The notes under the pieces are model-generated. The model was given only the letters and a program-made list of their open reading frames with translations. It was not told the origin of the DNA and ran no database searches. Shown here piece after piece: positions 11,399 to 24,500 of a stretch of 64,000 nucleotides of DNA. Position 1 is the first letter of the stretch. Each line of letters opens with the position of its first letter. Location: NCBI GenBank assembly GCA_958510875.1, contig OY294070.1, positions 43,600,306 to 43,664,305 on the forward strand. The letters run 5' to 3'. The position numbers were made by a program, and so were the translations under genes. Source of the DNA: Endomychus coccineus. Lineage: Eukaryota > Arthropoda > Insecta > Coleoptera > Endomychidae.

Positions 11399-11473
11399 TG
11401 CGAATTTAATATAAAAATATTTAATCAATATGGTAATCACCACTGGAATGTTGTGTATAGCAGTAGCAGCGAT
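11399..11473 (-). other. Candidate 75-nt exon, hydrophobic
   Basis: The minus strand shows a strong polypyrimidine tract and CTCTAG acceptor just above 11473 and a GCA/GTAAGT donor at 11399. The 25 codons between are open and hydrophobic (IPVVITILIKYFYIKF), like a membrane segment. It could belong to the small minus-strand gene at 10.4-10.9 kb as an upstream exon; this is inference. Confidence 0.25.
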
Positions 11474-12495
11474 CTAGAGGAAAAAATAAAAGAAATGAGA
11501 AATTTTAATTGTATGAAAAAGTGAGTAAAGGATGAAGTAATTTCGTTACAGAAACGTGTTGAGATTGCTGAAGGTGATTTTTGCAATTGATACCACCTAG
11601 GACCATCACGATTCAACAAATAACATTCATACCGAATCCCCAATGCTAACAGTTTCAAGTATAGGTGAATCAACGTTGTAGCTTATAGAGCAATTGCTCA
11701 GGGATGTAAGACATAGTCTTGGTTGTTTAACTTGAATTCCTTCCATAACGTTACAACATCATGCCTATCTAGATACATTAACGATAATTATAAAACTGTA
11801 CAATAATAATATCAACATTATGGATTTTTTCATGTAAAATAATTTCATTCTACTCTATCATAATCAGTAAAAAAAATAGCACAATCAGGACATATTAAAA
11901 CGTTTCAATTTATTCTTGAGCCCGGTTTATAAATATCAATATTATAATATATAAGTAACACTACTTACGGGCGATTTGAGAAATCACAATAATTATATTT
12001 GTGCTAAGATCTTGCGTAGCGTTATGTATTAATCAATAGTGCTTATATATTTATTGCGTTTGAGAACTAAAATCTTGCTTTAAGCGTGTTATAGAATTAT
12101 GTCAAAACAGTTATATTTTTATTGCGTCGCATTCGAATAACAATTTACGTCAAATAATTTTGACAGTTCATCAATCACAACACCCATGGTAGGTATTGCT
12201 TTATCTGTGTGAAACAGAGTAACATAGAACATATAATTTAGAAATTGAATTTTAAATTTATGGAAGATGGATTAATTATTATTTTGTTATAATACATAAC
12301 TGGATTAGTCTAATGTATTTGTTTCAATGTTTAACAAATTTCCAATTATTGTAAAATTTTGAAATTCAATTAATGCTATGATGGAAAGATAAGCATATTA
12401 TCCATATCATTCTGTGCTTTGCTACTTTACTTTTGAAAATTGTTATTGTTATTTTAATTGTCAATATTTGATAAGTATTTGATTTTTAATAAATA
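11474..12495. other. AT-rich stretch with isolated splice-like signals
   Basis: No coding sequence recognised. A minus-strand donor-like site (CCCGTAAGTAG) lies near 11966. The stretch separates two candidate small genes transcribed away from each other and may contain their promoters. Confidence 0.3.
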
Positions 12496-12977
12496 ATGGA
12501 AAAAAGGATCATTGTAGAATACAAAGGATCAGCTCCAATCACTATTAACCAATACGTAAGTATATTTTAAGTTCATTTCAATATTTAACATAACATTTGT
12601 ATAATAGATTTCGTATAAAAGTTACAAACATTGAAGATAACCATAGTGATAACGCAATTTCAATATTTAACGCATATTCAAATCAAATTAGAACATTATA
12701 TATGGATAATATATTTCTATGTTATAGGAAAAATGTGTCCAATTTATTGGGCAACAACAAAAACGTAGGGGTCGGAGGAACAGAAGGAAAATACCACCCA
12801 AAACTCGACCATCTCCTCCGATCCCGGAGGTTGTAATGGAGCAAGGTATGGTTTTTACTATTTATATGTACATTTATACATTTTGATATACTTACCTTTC
12901 AATTTTATTCTATAAATCATTAATATAATTTTTTTACAGGAACCGATGAGGAAGAAAATCCTCCAAAAGAAAAATAA
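12496..12977 (+). CDS. Candidate three-exon gene for a 71-residue basic protein
   Basis: Exon 1 is 12496-12555 (MEKRIIVEYKGSAPITINQY) ending at GTAAGT. Exon 2 is 12728-12845, after a TTATAG acceptor, with a GTATGG donor. Exon 3 is 12940-12977, after TTTTTTTACAG, closed by TAA. Phases 0 and 1 fit at both junctions with no stop. The protein has a short N-terminal segment, a strongly basic core (QQQKRRGRRNRRKIPPKTR), a Pro-rich linker and an acidic tail (TDEEENPPKEK). An AATAAA-type signal follows at about 13022. The basic core looks like a nuclear-localisation or nucleic-acid-binding patch. I do not recognise the family. Every exon is too short for ordinary open-frame detection. Confidence 0.5.
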
Positions 12978-14963
12978 ACATTTTATTAGTACATATTGCT
13001 CATGTTAACCTTTTTTTAATTCAATAAATATGTTCAGCATTATTCATGATTTTCATTAATAAAGGTATTGAATTGAATGTTAATAGTTGAAAACTAATAT
13101 CATTCAGATATGAACTTACATTTTAACAAATTCATTCAACTTCATACGAAGAAAATAGAAATTTAATTAATAATTTGAATGAAGGGTAACTCTATTTCTC
13201 CAAAAGTACCTACCTATATAATACTTAAATTTTATCGAATTTCTTATGAATGATATACGCAAGTTTGTAACTATACTCCTCTCTTTTCTGAAGTTACATG
13301 TAGCTACTATTAAAGTAATCGATGGAGAATACCTCACCCCCTTCCTAGTTGTGATATATTATTTGGAAACATTTTCCAATTGAAGAAAGTACCTACCAGT
13401 ATGTAGGAAGGTTTTCACTTCTCATAATGTAATTCGATATAACATTCAAATATAAATAAGAAATAATCAAACTTACCCCGTAAAAGAACTGTTAAAGTAC
13501 AGAGGAGCTTCCAACACTGATGGTGTTAGTCGAAAGGTCCTCAGTATTTTAATAGTATTTTTAGTGGATAAAGGTGATTATTTCTTATTCACAGTGTTAT
13601 AGTTCATACACAATGTGAACTATTTCATGGTTTATTGAATTTTCATATGTCTTGAACCCACCTTGAAATCAAACGAAGTAATTTGCAAATTTGTAACTAT
13701 ACCCCCTATTTTCTGTGGTATCTAGCAAATAACTACACTTCAAATAATCGAGGGAGAACATCCACCCCCTCTTGATTGAATATGTTTCCTCTATTCTCAG
13801 ACAATGTTGTATGCTACTTTGTAATTGTACCAGTATTTTCTCAACATTCTAACAAATAAGTACACACAATTACCTCTCCTTGTAAGAAAAAAAAATGTAA
13901 TATCTACCTTACGAATATCAAGCTCATTAATTTTCAGCATTGCCATGCTAAATTCAATCCAGTTTTGTATGTTAATCTCTCAAGCTACTTTTTATATGAT
14001 TTTTTATGCTACTTGCAGTATCTCTGAAGTTACTTTATAAAAAAAACATTAATCGTACAATATAATTTCTTATGAATATTGTGCTGATTGAAGTGATGTA
14101 TACTTTGTAAACTCGTTTCTACGTTGAAATTGTGACAATTCAGATCCTAAAACATAATACACCATACACATGTATATGAAAATATCTTTATTGAATCTAT
14201 AGTAAGATTACTCAAGTACATTAAAAAGCTTGTACTATGAATTTGAACTAATTATGAGTGAATCCAATGTTCGTGGTGCTACATAACTCTGGACGATGCT
14301 ACGTGTATAGTAGAATATGACAGATATCTTGTTATTTTCCTCGAAAATTTATTGTACCCTTCTCGTACATGCAAGAATATATCTGTAGGTTCCAGACGTT
14401 AATATAATTCATATATGCAAATCTGAAATAAAGTATGATGAATATCATTGTTAGACATTGTTTAAACTTACCTTTAGAAGGTTTTTTAATAGATGGGGCC
14501 CCTTTGTTGTATCATATTCAAGTACTTTTGAATGGAAACATGATGTTCACAACTTACGCTTGCCAGAGGTTAAATACATGAGAGGAGGTTATCTCTGAGA
14601 CTATAGAGGTTCGCTTGAACATTTTGCGACGATAGAAATAGTTTCAGTAGCCCCACATGAACTATAGATGTGGAAATGTACATATTTCCCTCGGAAGTAT
14701 ACCTTCGTCCATGGACCATTTTGGAAGTTTCTGAGCCTATTTAAGATCTCTTGGCATTATTTCTACATCGTTTTATTATACATACACCACCGAAATCAGT
14801 CGCTGTCGTAAATTATCAGGTAATTCTTACATAGGTTACCTTCAACCGACGTCGAATCTTTATCAATTTATTCGACCTATTTAGAGGCATTTTTGGGTTA
14901 AATGTTGGACTATAATAATTTTTTTGCATTATCGATGACGATCTTTCGAATGGTGAATTTTAA
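12978..14963. other. Intergenic AT-rich DNA
   Basis: No gene, terminal repeat or tandem repeat could be supported. Short open frames (for example at 13825-14040) have Leu/Ile/Ser-rich, low-complexity translations expected from AT-rich DNA. Confidence 0.45.
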
Positions 14964-15416
14964 TTGAACGTAGAGGCCTTAGTTTTCGATTTTGGAAAAT
15001 TTTCGAGAAAATCTTGCAATATGGCCGACAAAAATTGGTATTATATCGATTTAAATAAAAATATCCCCAACTCTTGTGTCAGATTAATTAATTTGACGTT
15101 TCTAAGAATGCCAAATTTCGCAATTTTATACGAAAGTTTAAACACTCAGATGTCTTTAGCGCTTGAGGCTCCGGGATTTTCACTTGGCCTATCGAAATTA
15201 GAAGGATTAAATTATCTAAAAACACAATTGCATGAACGCCAGATGTCCTATGTAATAAGCTACGAACGAAATGATTTTGACATATGCCTCGAGGAGCTCG
15301 CTACGCGTCAGTTAGAGTTTATACATTTTACCTCGATCTTGTTAATTTGGGGCCGTGTAGTGCCCCGTGCGGTCGGCGCCAGCTGTAATAAAGTCTTTTC
15401 GGCTATGGGCCGCTAG
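14964..15416 (+). other. 150-codon open frame, doubtful as a gene
   Basis: The frame is open for 150 codons, longer than most in this AT-rich setting, and is followed by an AATAAAG and a GC-richer segment up to the satellite edge. Its translation contains no domain I know. The neighbouring text (GGTCGGCGCCAG near 15372) resembles the PBS-proximal part of an LTR in the reverse sense, so this may be retroelement debris rather than a gene. Confidence 0.2.
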
Positions 15417-15561
15417 CTTTTATCCGCTTCGGGTATATTTTAGTAGCTAGAAAATTCCCTTTGGTACGTTGCACGTTAGACGTGCATAGGTGAGACCTGA
15501 AAGTACCTGTTTCTATTTTAATTAAATTTTCCTATTTAAAAGACATTTTGGGGCCCGAGAC

Positions 15562-18500
15562 TATGCTATTTAGTTCCCCAATCCCCCTTTGTTACGACGT
15601 TGCCGAATGTAGATTTAAAATTATTCGCTATACCCTTTCTCATATGGAAATCCATCGACACGCAATGCGCCAAACAGAACTGTGTGGCCGTGGTAAATAA
15701 ATCATCTCCCTGTATTCATTAAAATAATTGAATTCCGAATCTTGAATCATAACGAAATCATCGAATTTAGACATGTTTAAATAATACAAAATTACATAAA
15801 AATAATGTCTGATACAAGTTTATCAACCACATATATCAGATTTGTATCTTCCAACTGAAACCTTATTTCTAAGTCACGATTATGAGTGTTCTCAACTCAT
15901 GTGAACATAACCATCTAGAATATAATAGAGGCTTATCATAATAATTTTCATTTGATATTAAATAAAATATGTACCTATCGTGATATTTCAAAACAGCTAT
16001 TTCTCCAATCCTCCTTTCTTACCACGTTGCCGAATATAAGTTTAAAATCTTTCGCTATACTCTTTCTCATATGGAAATCCATCGACACGCAATGCGCCAA
16101 ACAAAACTGTGTGGCCGTGATAAATAAATCATCTCCCTGTATTCATTAAAATAATTGAATTCCGAATCTTGAATCATAACGAAATCATCGAATTTAGACA
16201 TGTTTAAATAATACAAAATTACATAAAAATAATGTCTGATACAAGTTTATCAACCACATATATCAGATTTGTATCTTCCAACTGAAACCTTATTTCTAAG
16301 TCACGATTATGAGTGTTCTCAACTCATGTGAACATAACCATCTAGAATATAATAGAGGCTTATCATAATAATTTTCATTTGATATTAAATAAAATATGTA
16401 CCTATCGTGATATTTCAAAACAGCTATTTCTCCAATCCTCCTTTCTTACCACGTTGCCGAATATAAGTTTAAAATCTTTCGCTATACTCTTTCTCATATG
16501 GAAATCCATCGACACGCAATGCGCCAAACAAAACTGTGTGGCCGTGATAAATAAATCATCTCCCTGTATTCATTAAAATAATTGAATTCCGAATCTTGAA
16601 TCATAACGAAATCATCGAATTTAGACATGTTTAAATAATACAAAATTACATAAAAATAATGTCTGATACAAGTTTATCAACCACATATATCAGATTTGTA
16701 TCTTCCAACTGAAACCTTATTTCTAAGTCACGATTATGAGTGTTCTCAACTCATGTGAACATAACCATCTAGAATATAATAGAGGCTTATCATAATAATT
16801 TTCATTTGATATTAAATAAAATATGTACCTATCGTGATATTTCAAAACAGCTATTTCTCCAATCCTCCTTTCTTACCACGTTGCCGAATATAAGTTTAAA
16901 ATCTTTCGCTATACTCTTTCTCATATGGAAATCCATCGACACGCAATGCGCCAAACAAAACTGTGTGGCCGTGATAAATAAATCATCTCCCTGTATTCAT
17001 TAAAATAATTGAATTCCGAATCTTGAATCATAACGAAATCATCGAATTTAGACATGTTTAAATAATACAAAATTACATAAAAATAATGTCTGATACAAGT
17101 TTATCAACCACATATATCAGATTTGTATCTTCCAACTGAAACCTTATTTCTAAGTCACGATTATGAGTGTTCTCAACTCATGTGAACATAACCATCTAGA
17201 ATATAATAGAGGCTTATCATAATAATTTTCATTTGATATTAAATAAAATATGTACCTATCGTGATATTTCAAAACAGCTATTTCTCCAATCCTCCTTTCT
17301 TACCACGTTGCCGAATATAAGTTTAAAATCTTTCGCTATACTCTTTCTCATATGGAAATCCATCGACACGCAATGCGCCAAACAAAACTGTGTGGCCGTG
17401 ATAAATAAATCATCTCCCTGTATTCATTAAAATAATTGAATTCCGAATCTTGAATCATAACGAAATCATCGAATTTAGACATGTTTAAATAATACAAAAT
17501 TACATAAAAATAATGTCTGATACAAGTTTATCAACCACATATATCAGATTTGTATCTTCCAACTGAAACCTTATTTCTAAGTCACGATTATGAGTGTTCT
17601 CAACTCATGTGAACATAACCATCTAGAATATAATAGAGGCTTATCATAATAATTTTCATTTGATATTAAATAAAATATGTACCTATCGTGATATTTCAAA
17701 ACAGCTATTTCTCCAATCCTCCTTTCTTACCACGTTGCCGAATATAAGTTTAAAATCTTTCGCTATACTCTTTCTCATATGGAAATCCATCGACACGCAA
17801 TGCGCCAAACAAAACTGTGTGGCCGTGATAAATAAATCATCTCCCTGTATTCATTAAAATAATTGAATTCCGAATCTTGAATCATAACGAAATCATCGAA
17901 TTTAGACATGTTTAAATAATACAAAATTACATAAAAATAATGTCTGATACAAGTTTATCAACCACATATATCAGATTTGTATCTTCCAACTGAAACCTTA
18001 TTTCTAAGTCACGATTATGAGTGTTCTCAACTCATGTGAACATAACCATCTAGAATATAATAGAGGCTTATCATAATAATTTTCATTTGATATTAAATAA
18101 AATATGTACCTATCGTGATATTTCAAAACAGCTATTTCTCCAATCCTCCTTTCTTACCACGTTGCCGAATATAAGTTTAAAATCTTTCGCTATACTCTTT
18201 CTCATATGGAAATCCATCGACACGCAATGCGCCAAACAAAACTGTGTGGCCGTGATAAATAAATCATCTCCCTGTATTCATTAAAATAATTGAATTCCGA
18301 ATCTTGAATCATAACGAAATCATCGAATTTAGACATGTTTAAATAATACAAAATTACATAAAAATAATGTCTGATACAAGTTTATCAACCACATATATCA
18401 GATTTGTATCTTCCAACTGAAACCTTATTTCTAAGTCACGATTATGAGTGTTCTCAACTCATGTGAACATAACCATCTAGAATATAATAGAGGCTTATCA

Positions 18501-21500
18501 TAATAATTTTCATTTGATATTAAATAAAATATGTACCTATCGTGATATTTCAAAACAGCTATTTCTCCAATCCTCCTTTCTTACCACGTTGCCGAATATA
18601 AGTTTAAAATCTTTCGCTATACTCTTTCTCATATGGAAATCCATCGACACGCAATGCGCCAAACAAAACTGTGTGGCCGTGATAAATAAATCATCTCCCT
18701 GTATTCATTAAAATAATTGAATTCCGAATCTTGAATCATAACGAAATCATCGAATTTAGACATGTTTAAATAATACAAAATTACATAAAAATAATGTCTG
18801 ATACAAGTTTATCAACCACATATATCAGATTTGTATCTTCCAACTGAAACCTTATTTCTAAGTCACGATTATGAGTGTTCTCAACTCATGTGAACATAAC
18901 CATCTAGAATATAATAGAGGCTTATCATAATAATTTTCATTTGATATTAAATAAAATATGTACCTATCGTGATATTTCAAAACAGCTATTTCTCCAATCC
19001 TCCTTTCTTACCACGTTGCCGAATATAAGTTTAAAATCTTTCGCTATACTCTTTCTCATATGGAAATCCATCGACACGCAATGCGCCAAACAAAACTGTG
19101 TGGCCGTGATAAATAAATCATCTCCCTGTATTCATTAAAATAATTGAATTCCGAATCTTGAATCATAACGAAATCATCGAATTTAGACATGTTTAAATAA
19201 TACAAAATTACATAAAAATAATGTCTGATACAAGTTTATCAACCACATATATCAGATTTGTATCTTCCAACTGAAACCTTATTTCTAAGTCACGATTATG
19301 AGTGTTCTCAACTCATGTGAACATAACCATCTAGAATATAATAGAGGCTTATCATAATAATTTTCATTTGATATTAAATAAAATATGTACCTATCGTGAT
19401 ATTTCAAAACAGCTATTTCTCCAATCCTCCTTTCTTACCACGTTGCCGAATATAAGTTTAAAATCTTTCGCTATACTCTTTCTCATATGGAAATCCATCG
19501 ACACGCAATGCGCCAAACAGAACTGTGGCCGTGGTAAATAAATCATCTCCCTGTATTCATTAAAATAATTGAATTCCGAATCTTGAATCATAACGAAATC
19601 ATCGAATTTAGACATGTTTAAATAATACAAAATTACATAAAAATAATGTCTGATACAAGTTTATCAACCACATATATCAGATTTGTATCTTCCAACTGAA
19701 ACCTTATTTCTAAGTCACGATTATGAGTGTTCTCAACTCATGTGAACATAACCATCTAGAATATAATAGAGGCTTATCATAATAATTTTCATTTGATATT
19801 AAATAAAATATGTACCTATCGTGATATTTCAAAACAGCTATTTCTCCAATCCTCCTTTCTTACCACGTTGCCGAATATAAGTTTAAAATCTTTCGCTATA
19901 CTCTTTCTCATATGGAAATCCATCGACACGCAATGCGCCAAACAAAACTGTGTGGCCGTGATAAATAAATCATCTCCCTGTATTCATTAAAATAATTGAA
20001 TTCCGAATCTTGAATCATAACGAAATCATCGAATTTAGACATGTTTAAATAATACAAAATTACATAAAAATAATGTCTGATACAAGTTTATCAACCACAT
20101 ATATCAGATTTGTATCTTCCAACTGAAACCTTATTTCTAAGTCACGATTATGAGTGTTCTCAACTCATGTGAACATAACCATCTAGAATATAATAGAGGC
20201 TTATCATAATAATTTTCATTTGATATTAAATAAAATATGTACCTATCGTGATATTTCAAAACAGCTATTTCTCCAATCCTCCTTTCTTACCACGTTGCCG
20301 AATATAAGTTTAAAATCTTTCGCTATACTCTTTCTCATATGGAAATCCATCGACACGCAATGCGCCAAACAAAACTGTGTGGCCGTGATAAATAAATCAT
20401 CTCCCTGTATTCATTAAAATAATTGAATTCCGAATCTTGAATCATAACGAAATCATCGAATTTAGACATGTTTAAATAATACAAAATTACATAAAAATAA
20501 TGTCTGATACAAGTTTATCAACCACATATATCAGATTTGTATCTTCCAACTGAAACCTTATTTCTAAGTCACGATTATGAGTGTTCTCAACTCATGTGAA
20601 CATAACCATCTAGAATATAATAGAGGCTTATCATAATAATTTTCATTTGATATTAAATAAAATATGTACCTATCGTGATATTTCAAAACAGCTATTTCTC
20701 CAATCCTCCTTTCTTACCACGTTGCCGAATATAAGTTTAAAATCTTTCGCTATACTCTTTCTCATATGGAAATCCATCGACACGCAATGCGCCAAACAAA
20801 ACTGTGTGGCCGTGATAAATAAATCATCTCCCTGTATTCATTAAAATAATTGAATTCCGAATCTTGAATCATAACGAAATCATCGAATTTAGACATGTTT
20901 AAATAATACAAAATTACATAAAAATAATGTCTGATACAAGTTTATCAACCACATATATCAGATTTGTATCTTCCAACTGAAACCTTATTTCTAAGTCACG
21001 ATTATGAGTGTTCTCAACTCATGTGAACATAACCATCTAGAATATAATAGAGGCTTATCATAATAATTTTCATTTGATATTAAATAAAATATGTACCTAT
21101 CGTGATATTTCAAAACAGCTATTTCTCCAATCCTCCTTTCTTACCACGTTGCCGAATATAAGTTTAAAATCTTTCGCTATACTCTTTCTCATATGGAAAT
21201 CCATCGACACGCAATGCGCCAAACAAAACTGTGTGGCCGTGATAAATAAATCATCTCCCTGTATTCATTAAAATAATTGAATTCCGAATCTTGAATCATA
21301 ACGAAATCATCGAATTTAGACATGTTTAAATAATACAAAATTACATAAAAATAATGTCTGATACAAGTTTATCAACCACATATATCAGATTTGTATCTTC
21401 CAACTGAAACCTTATTTCTAAGTCACGATTATGAGTGTTCTCAACTCATGTGAACATAACCATCTAGAATATAATAGAGGCTTATCATAATAATTTTCAT

Positions 21501-24500
21501 TTGATATTAAATAAAATATGTACCTATCGTGATATTTCAAAACAGCTATTTCTCCAATCCTCCTTTCTTACCACGTTGCCGAATATAAGTTTAAAATCTT
21601 TCGCTATACTCTTTCTCATATGGAAATCCATCGACACGCAATGCGCCAAACAAAACTGTGTGGCCGTGATAAATAAATCATCTCCCTGTATTCATTAAAA
21701 TAATTGAATTCCGAATCTTGAATCATAACGAAATCATCGAATTTAGACATGTTTAAATAATACAAAATTACATAAAAATAATGTCTGATACAAGTTTATC
21801 AACCACATATATCAGATTTGTATCTTCCAACTGAAACCTTATTTCTAAGTCACGATTATGAGTGTTCTCAACTCATGTGAACATAACCATCTAGAATATA
21901 ATAGAGGCTTATCATAATAATTTTCATTTGATATTAAATAAAATATGTACCTATCGTGATATTTCAAAACAGCTATTTCTCCAATCCTCCTTTCTTACCA
22001 CGTTGCCGAATATAAGTTTAAAATCTTTCGCTATACTCTTTCTCATATGGAAATCCATCGACACGCAATGCGCCAAACAAAACTGTGTGGCCGTGATAAA
22101 TAAATCATCTCCCTGTATTCATTAAAATAATTGAATTCCGAATCTTGAATCATAACGAAATCATCGAATTTAGACATGTTTAAATAATACAAAATTACAT
22201 AAAAATAATGTCTGATACAAGTTTATCAACCACATATATCAGATTTGTATCTTCCAACTGAAACCTTATTTCTAAGTCACGATTATGAGTGTTCTCAACT
22301 CATGTGAACATAACCATCTAGAATATAATAGAGGCTTATCATAATAATTTTCATTTGATATTAAATAAAATATGTACCTATCGTGATATTTCAAAACAGC
22401 TATTTCTCCAATCCTCCTTTCTTACCACGTTGCCGAATATAAGTTTAAAATCTTTCGCTATACTCTTTCTCATATGGAAATCCATCGACACGCAATGCGC
22501 CAAACAGAACTGTGTGGCCGTGGTAAATAAATCATCTCCCTGTATTCATTAAAATAATTGAATTCCGAATCTTGAATCATAACGAAATCATCGAATTTAG
22601 ACATGTTTAAATAATACAAAATTACATAAAAATAATGTCTGATACAAGTTTATCAACCACATATATCAGATTTGTATCTTCCAACTGAAACCTTATTTCT
22701 AAGTCACGATTATGAGTGTTCTCAACTCATGTGAACATAACCATCTAGAATATAATAGAGGCTTATCATAATAATTTTCATTTGATATTAAATAAAATAT
22801 GTACCTATCGTGATATTTCAAAACAGCTATTTCTCCAATCCTCCTTTCTTACCACGTTGCCGAATATAAGTTTAAAATCTTTCGCTATACTCTTTCTCAT
22901 ATGGAAATCCATCGACACGCAATGCGCCAAACAAAACTGTGTGGCCGTGATAAATAAATCATCTCCCTGTATTCATTAAAATAATTGAATTCCGAATCTT
23001 GAATCATAACGAAATCATCGAATTTAGACATGTTTAAATAATACAAAATTACATAAAAATAATGTCTGATACAAGTTTATCAACCACATATATCAGATTT
23101 GTATCTTCCAACTGAAACCTTATTTCTAAGTCACGATTATGAGTGTTCTCAACTCATGTGAACATAACCATCTAGAATATAATAGAGGCTTATCATAATA
23201 ATTTTCATTTGATATTAAATAAAATATGTACCTATCGTGATATTTCAAAACAGCTATTTCTCCAATCCTCCTTTCTTACCACGTTGCCGAATATAAGTTT
23301 AAAATCTTTCGCTATACTCTTTCTCATATGGAAATCCATCGACACGCAATGCGCCAAACAAAACTGTGTGGCCGTGATAAATAAATCATCTCCCTGTATT
23401 CATTAAAATAATTGAATTCCGAATCTTGAATCATAACGAAATCATCGAATTTAGACATGTTTAAATAATACAAAATTACATAAAAATAATGTCTGATACA
23501 AGTTTATCAACCACATATATCAGATTTGTATCTTCCAACTGAAACCTTATTTCTAAGTCACGATTATGAGTGTTCTCAACTCATGTGAACATAACCATCT
23601 AGAATATAATAGAGGCTTATCATAATAATTTTCATTTGATATTAAATAAAATATGTACCTATCGTGATATTTCAAAACAGCTATTTCTCCAATCCTCCTT
23701 TCTTACCACGTTGCCGAATATAAGTTTAAAATCTTTCGCTATACTCTTTCTCATATGGAAATCCATCGACACGCAATGCGCCAAACAAAACTGTGTGGCC
23801 GTGATAAATAAATCTCTCCCTGTATTTATTAAAATAATTGAATTCCTAATCTTGAATCATAACGAAATCATCGAATTTAGACATGTTTAAATAATACAAA
23901 ATTACATAAAAATAATGTCTGATACAAGTTTATCAACCACATATATCAGATTTGTATCTTCCAACTGAAACCTTATTTCTAAGTCACGATTATGAGTGTT
24001 CTCAACTCATGTGAACATAACCATCTAGAATATAATAGAGGCTTATCATAATAATTTTCATTTGATATTAAATAAAATATGTACCTATCGTGATATTTCA
24101 AAACAGCTATTTCTCCAATCCTCCTTTCTTACCACGTTGCCGAATATAAGTTTAAAATCTTTCGCTATACTCTTTCTCATATGGAAATCCATCGACACGC
24201 AATGCGCCAAACAAAACTGTGTGGCCGTGATAAATAAATCATCTCCCTGTATTCATTAAAATAATTGAATTCCGAATCTTGAATCATAACGAAATCATCG
24301 AATTTAGACATGTTTAAATAATACAAAATTACATAAAAATAATGTCTGATACAAGTTTATCAACCACATATATCAGATTTGTATCTTCCAACTGAAACCT
24401 TATTTCTAAGTCACGATTATGAGTGTTCTCAACTCATGTGAACATAACCATCTAGAATATAATAGAGGCTTATCATAATAATTTTCATTTGATATTAAAT

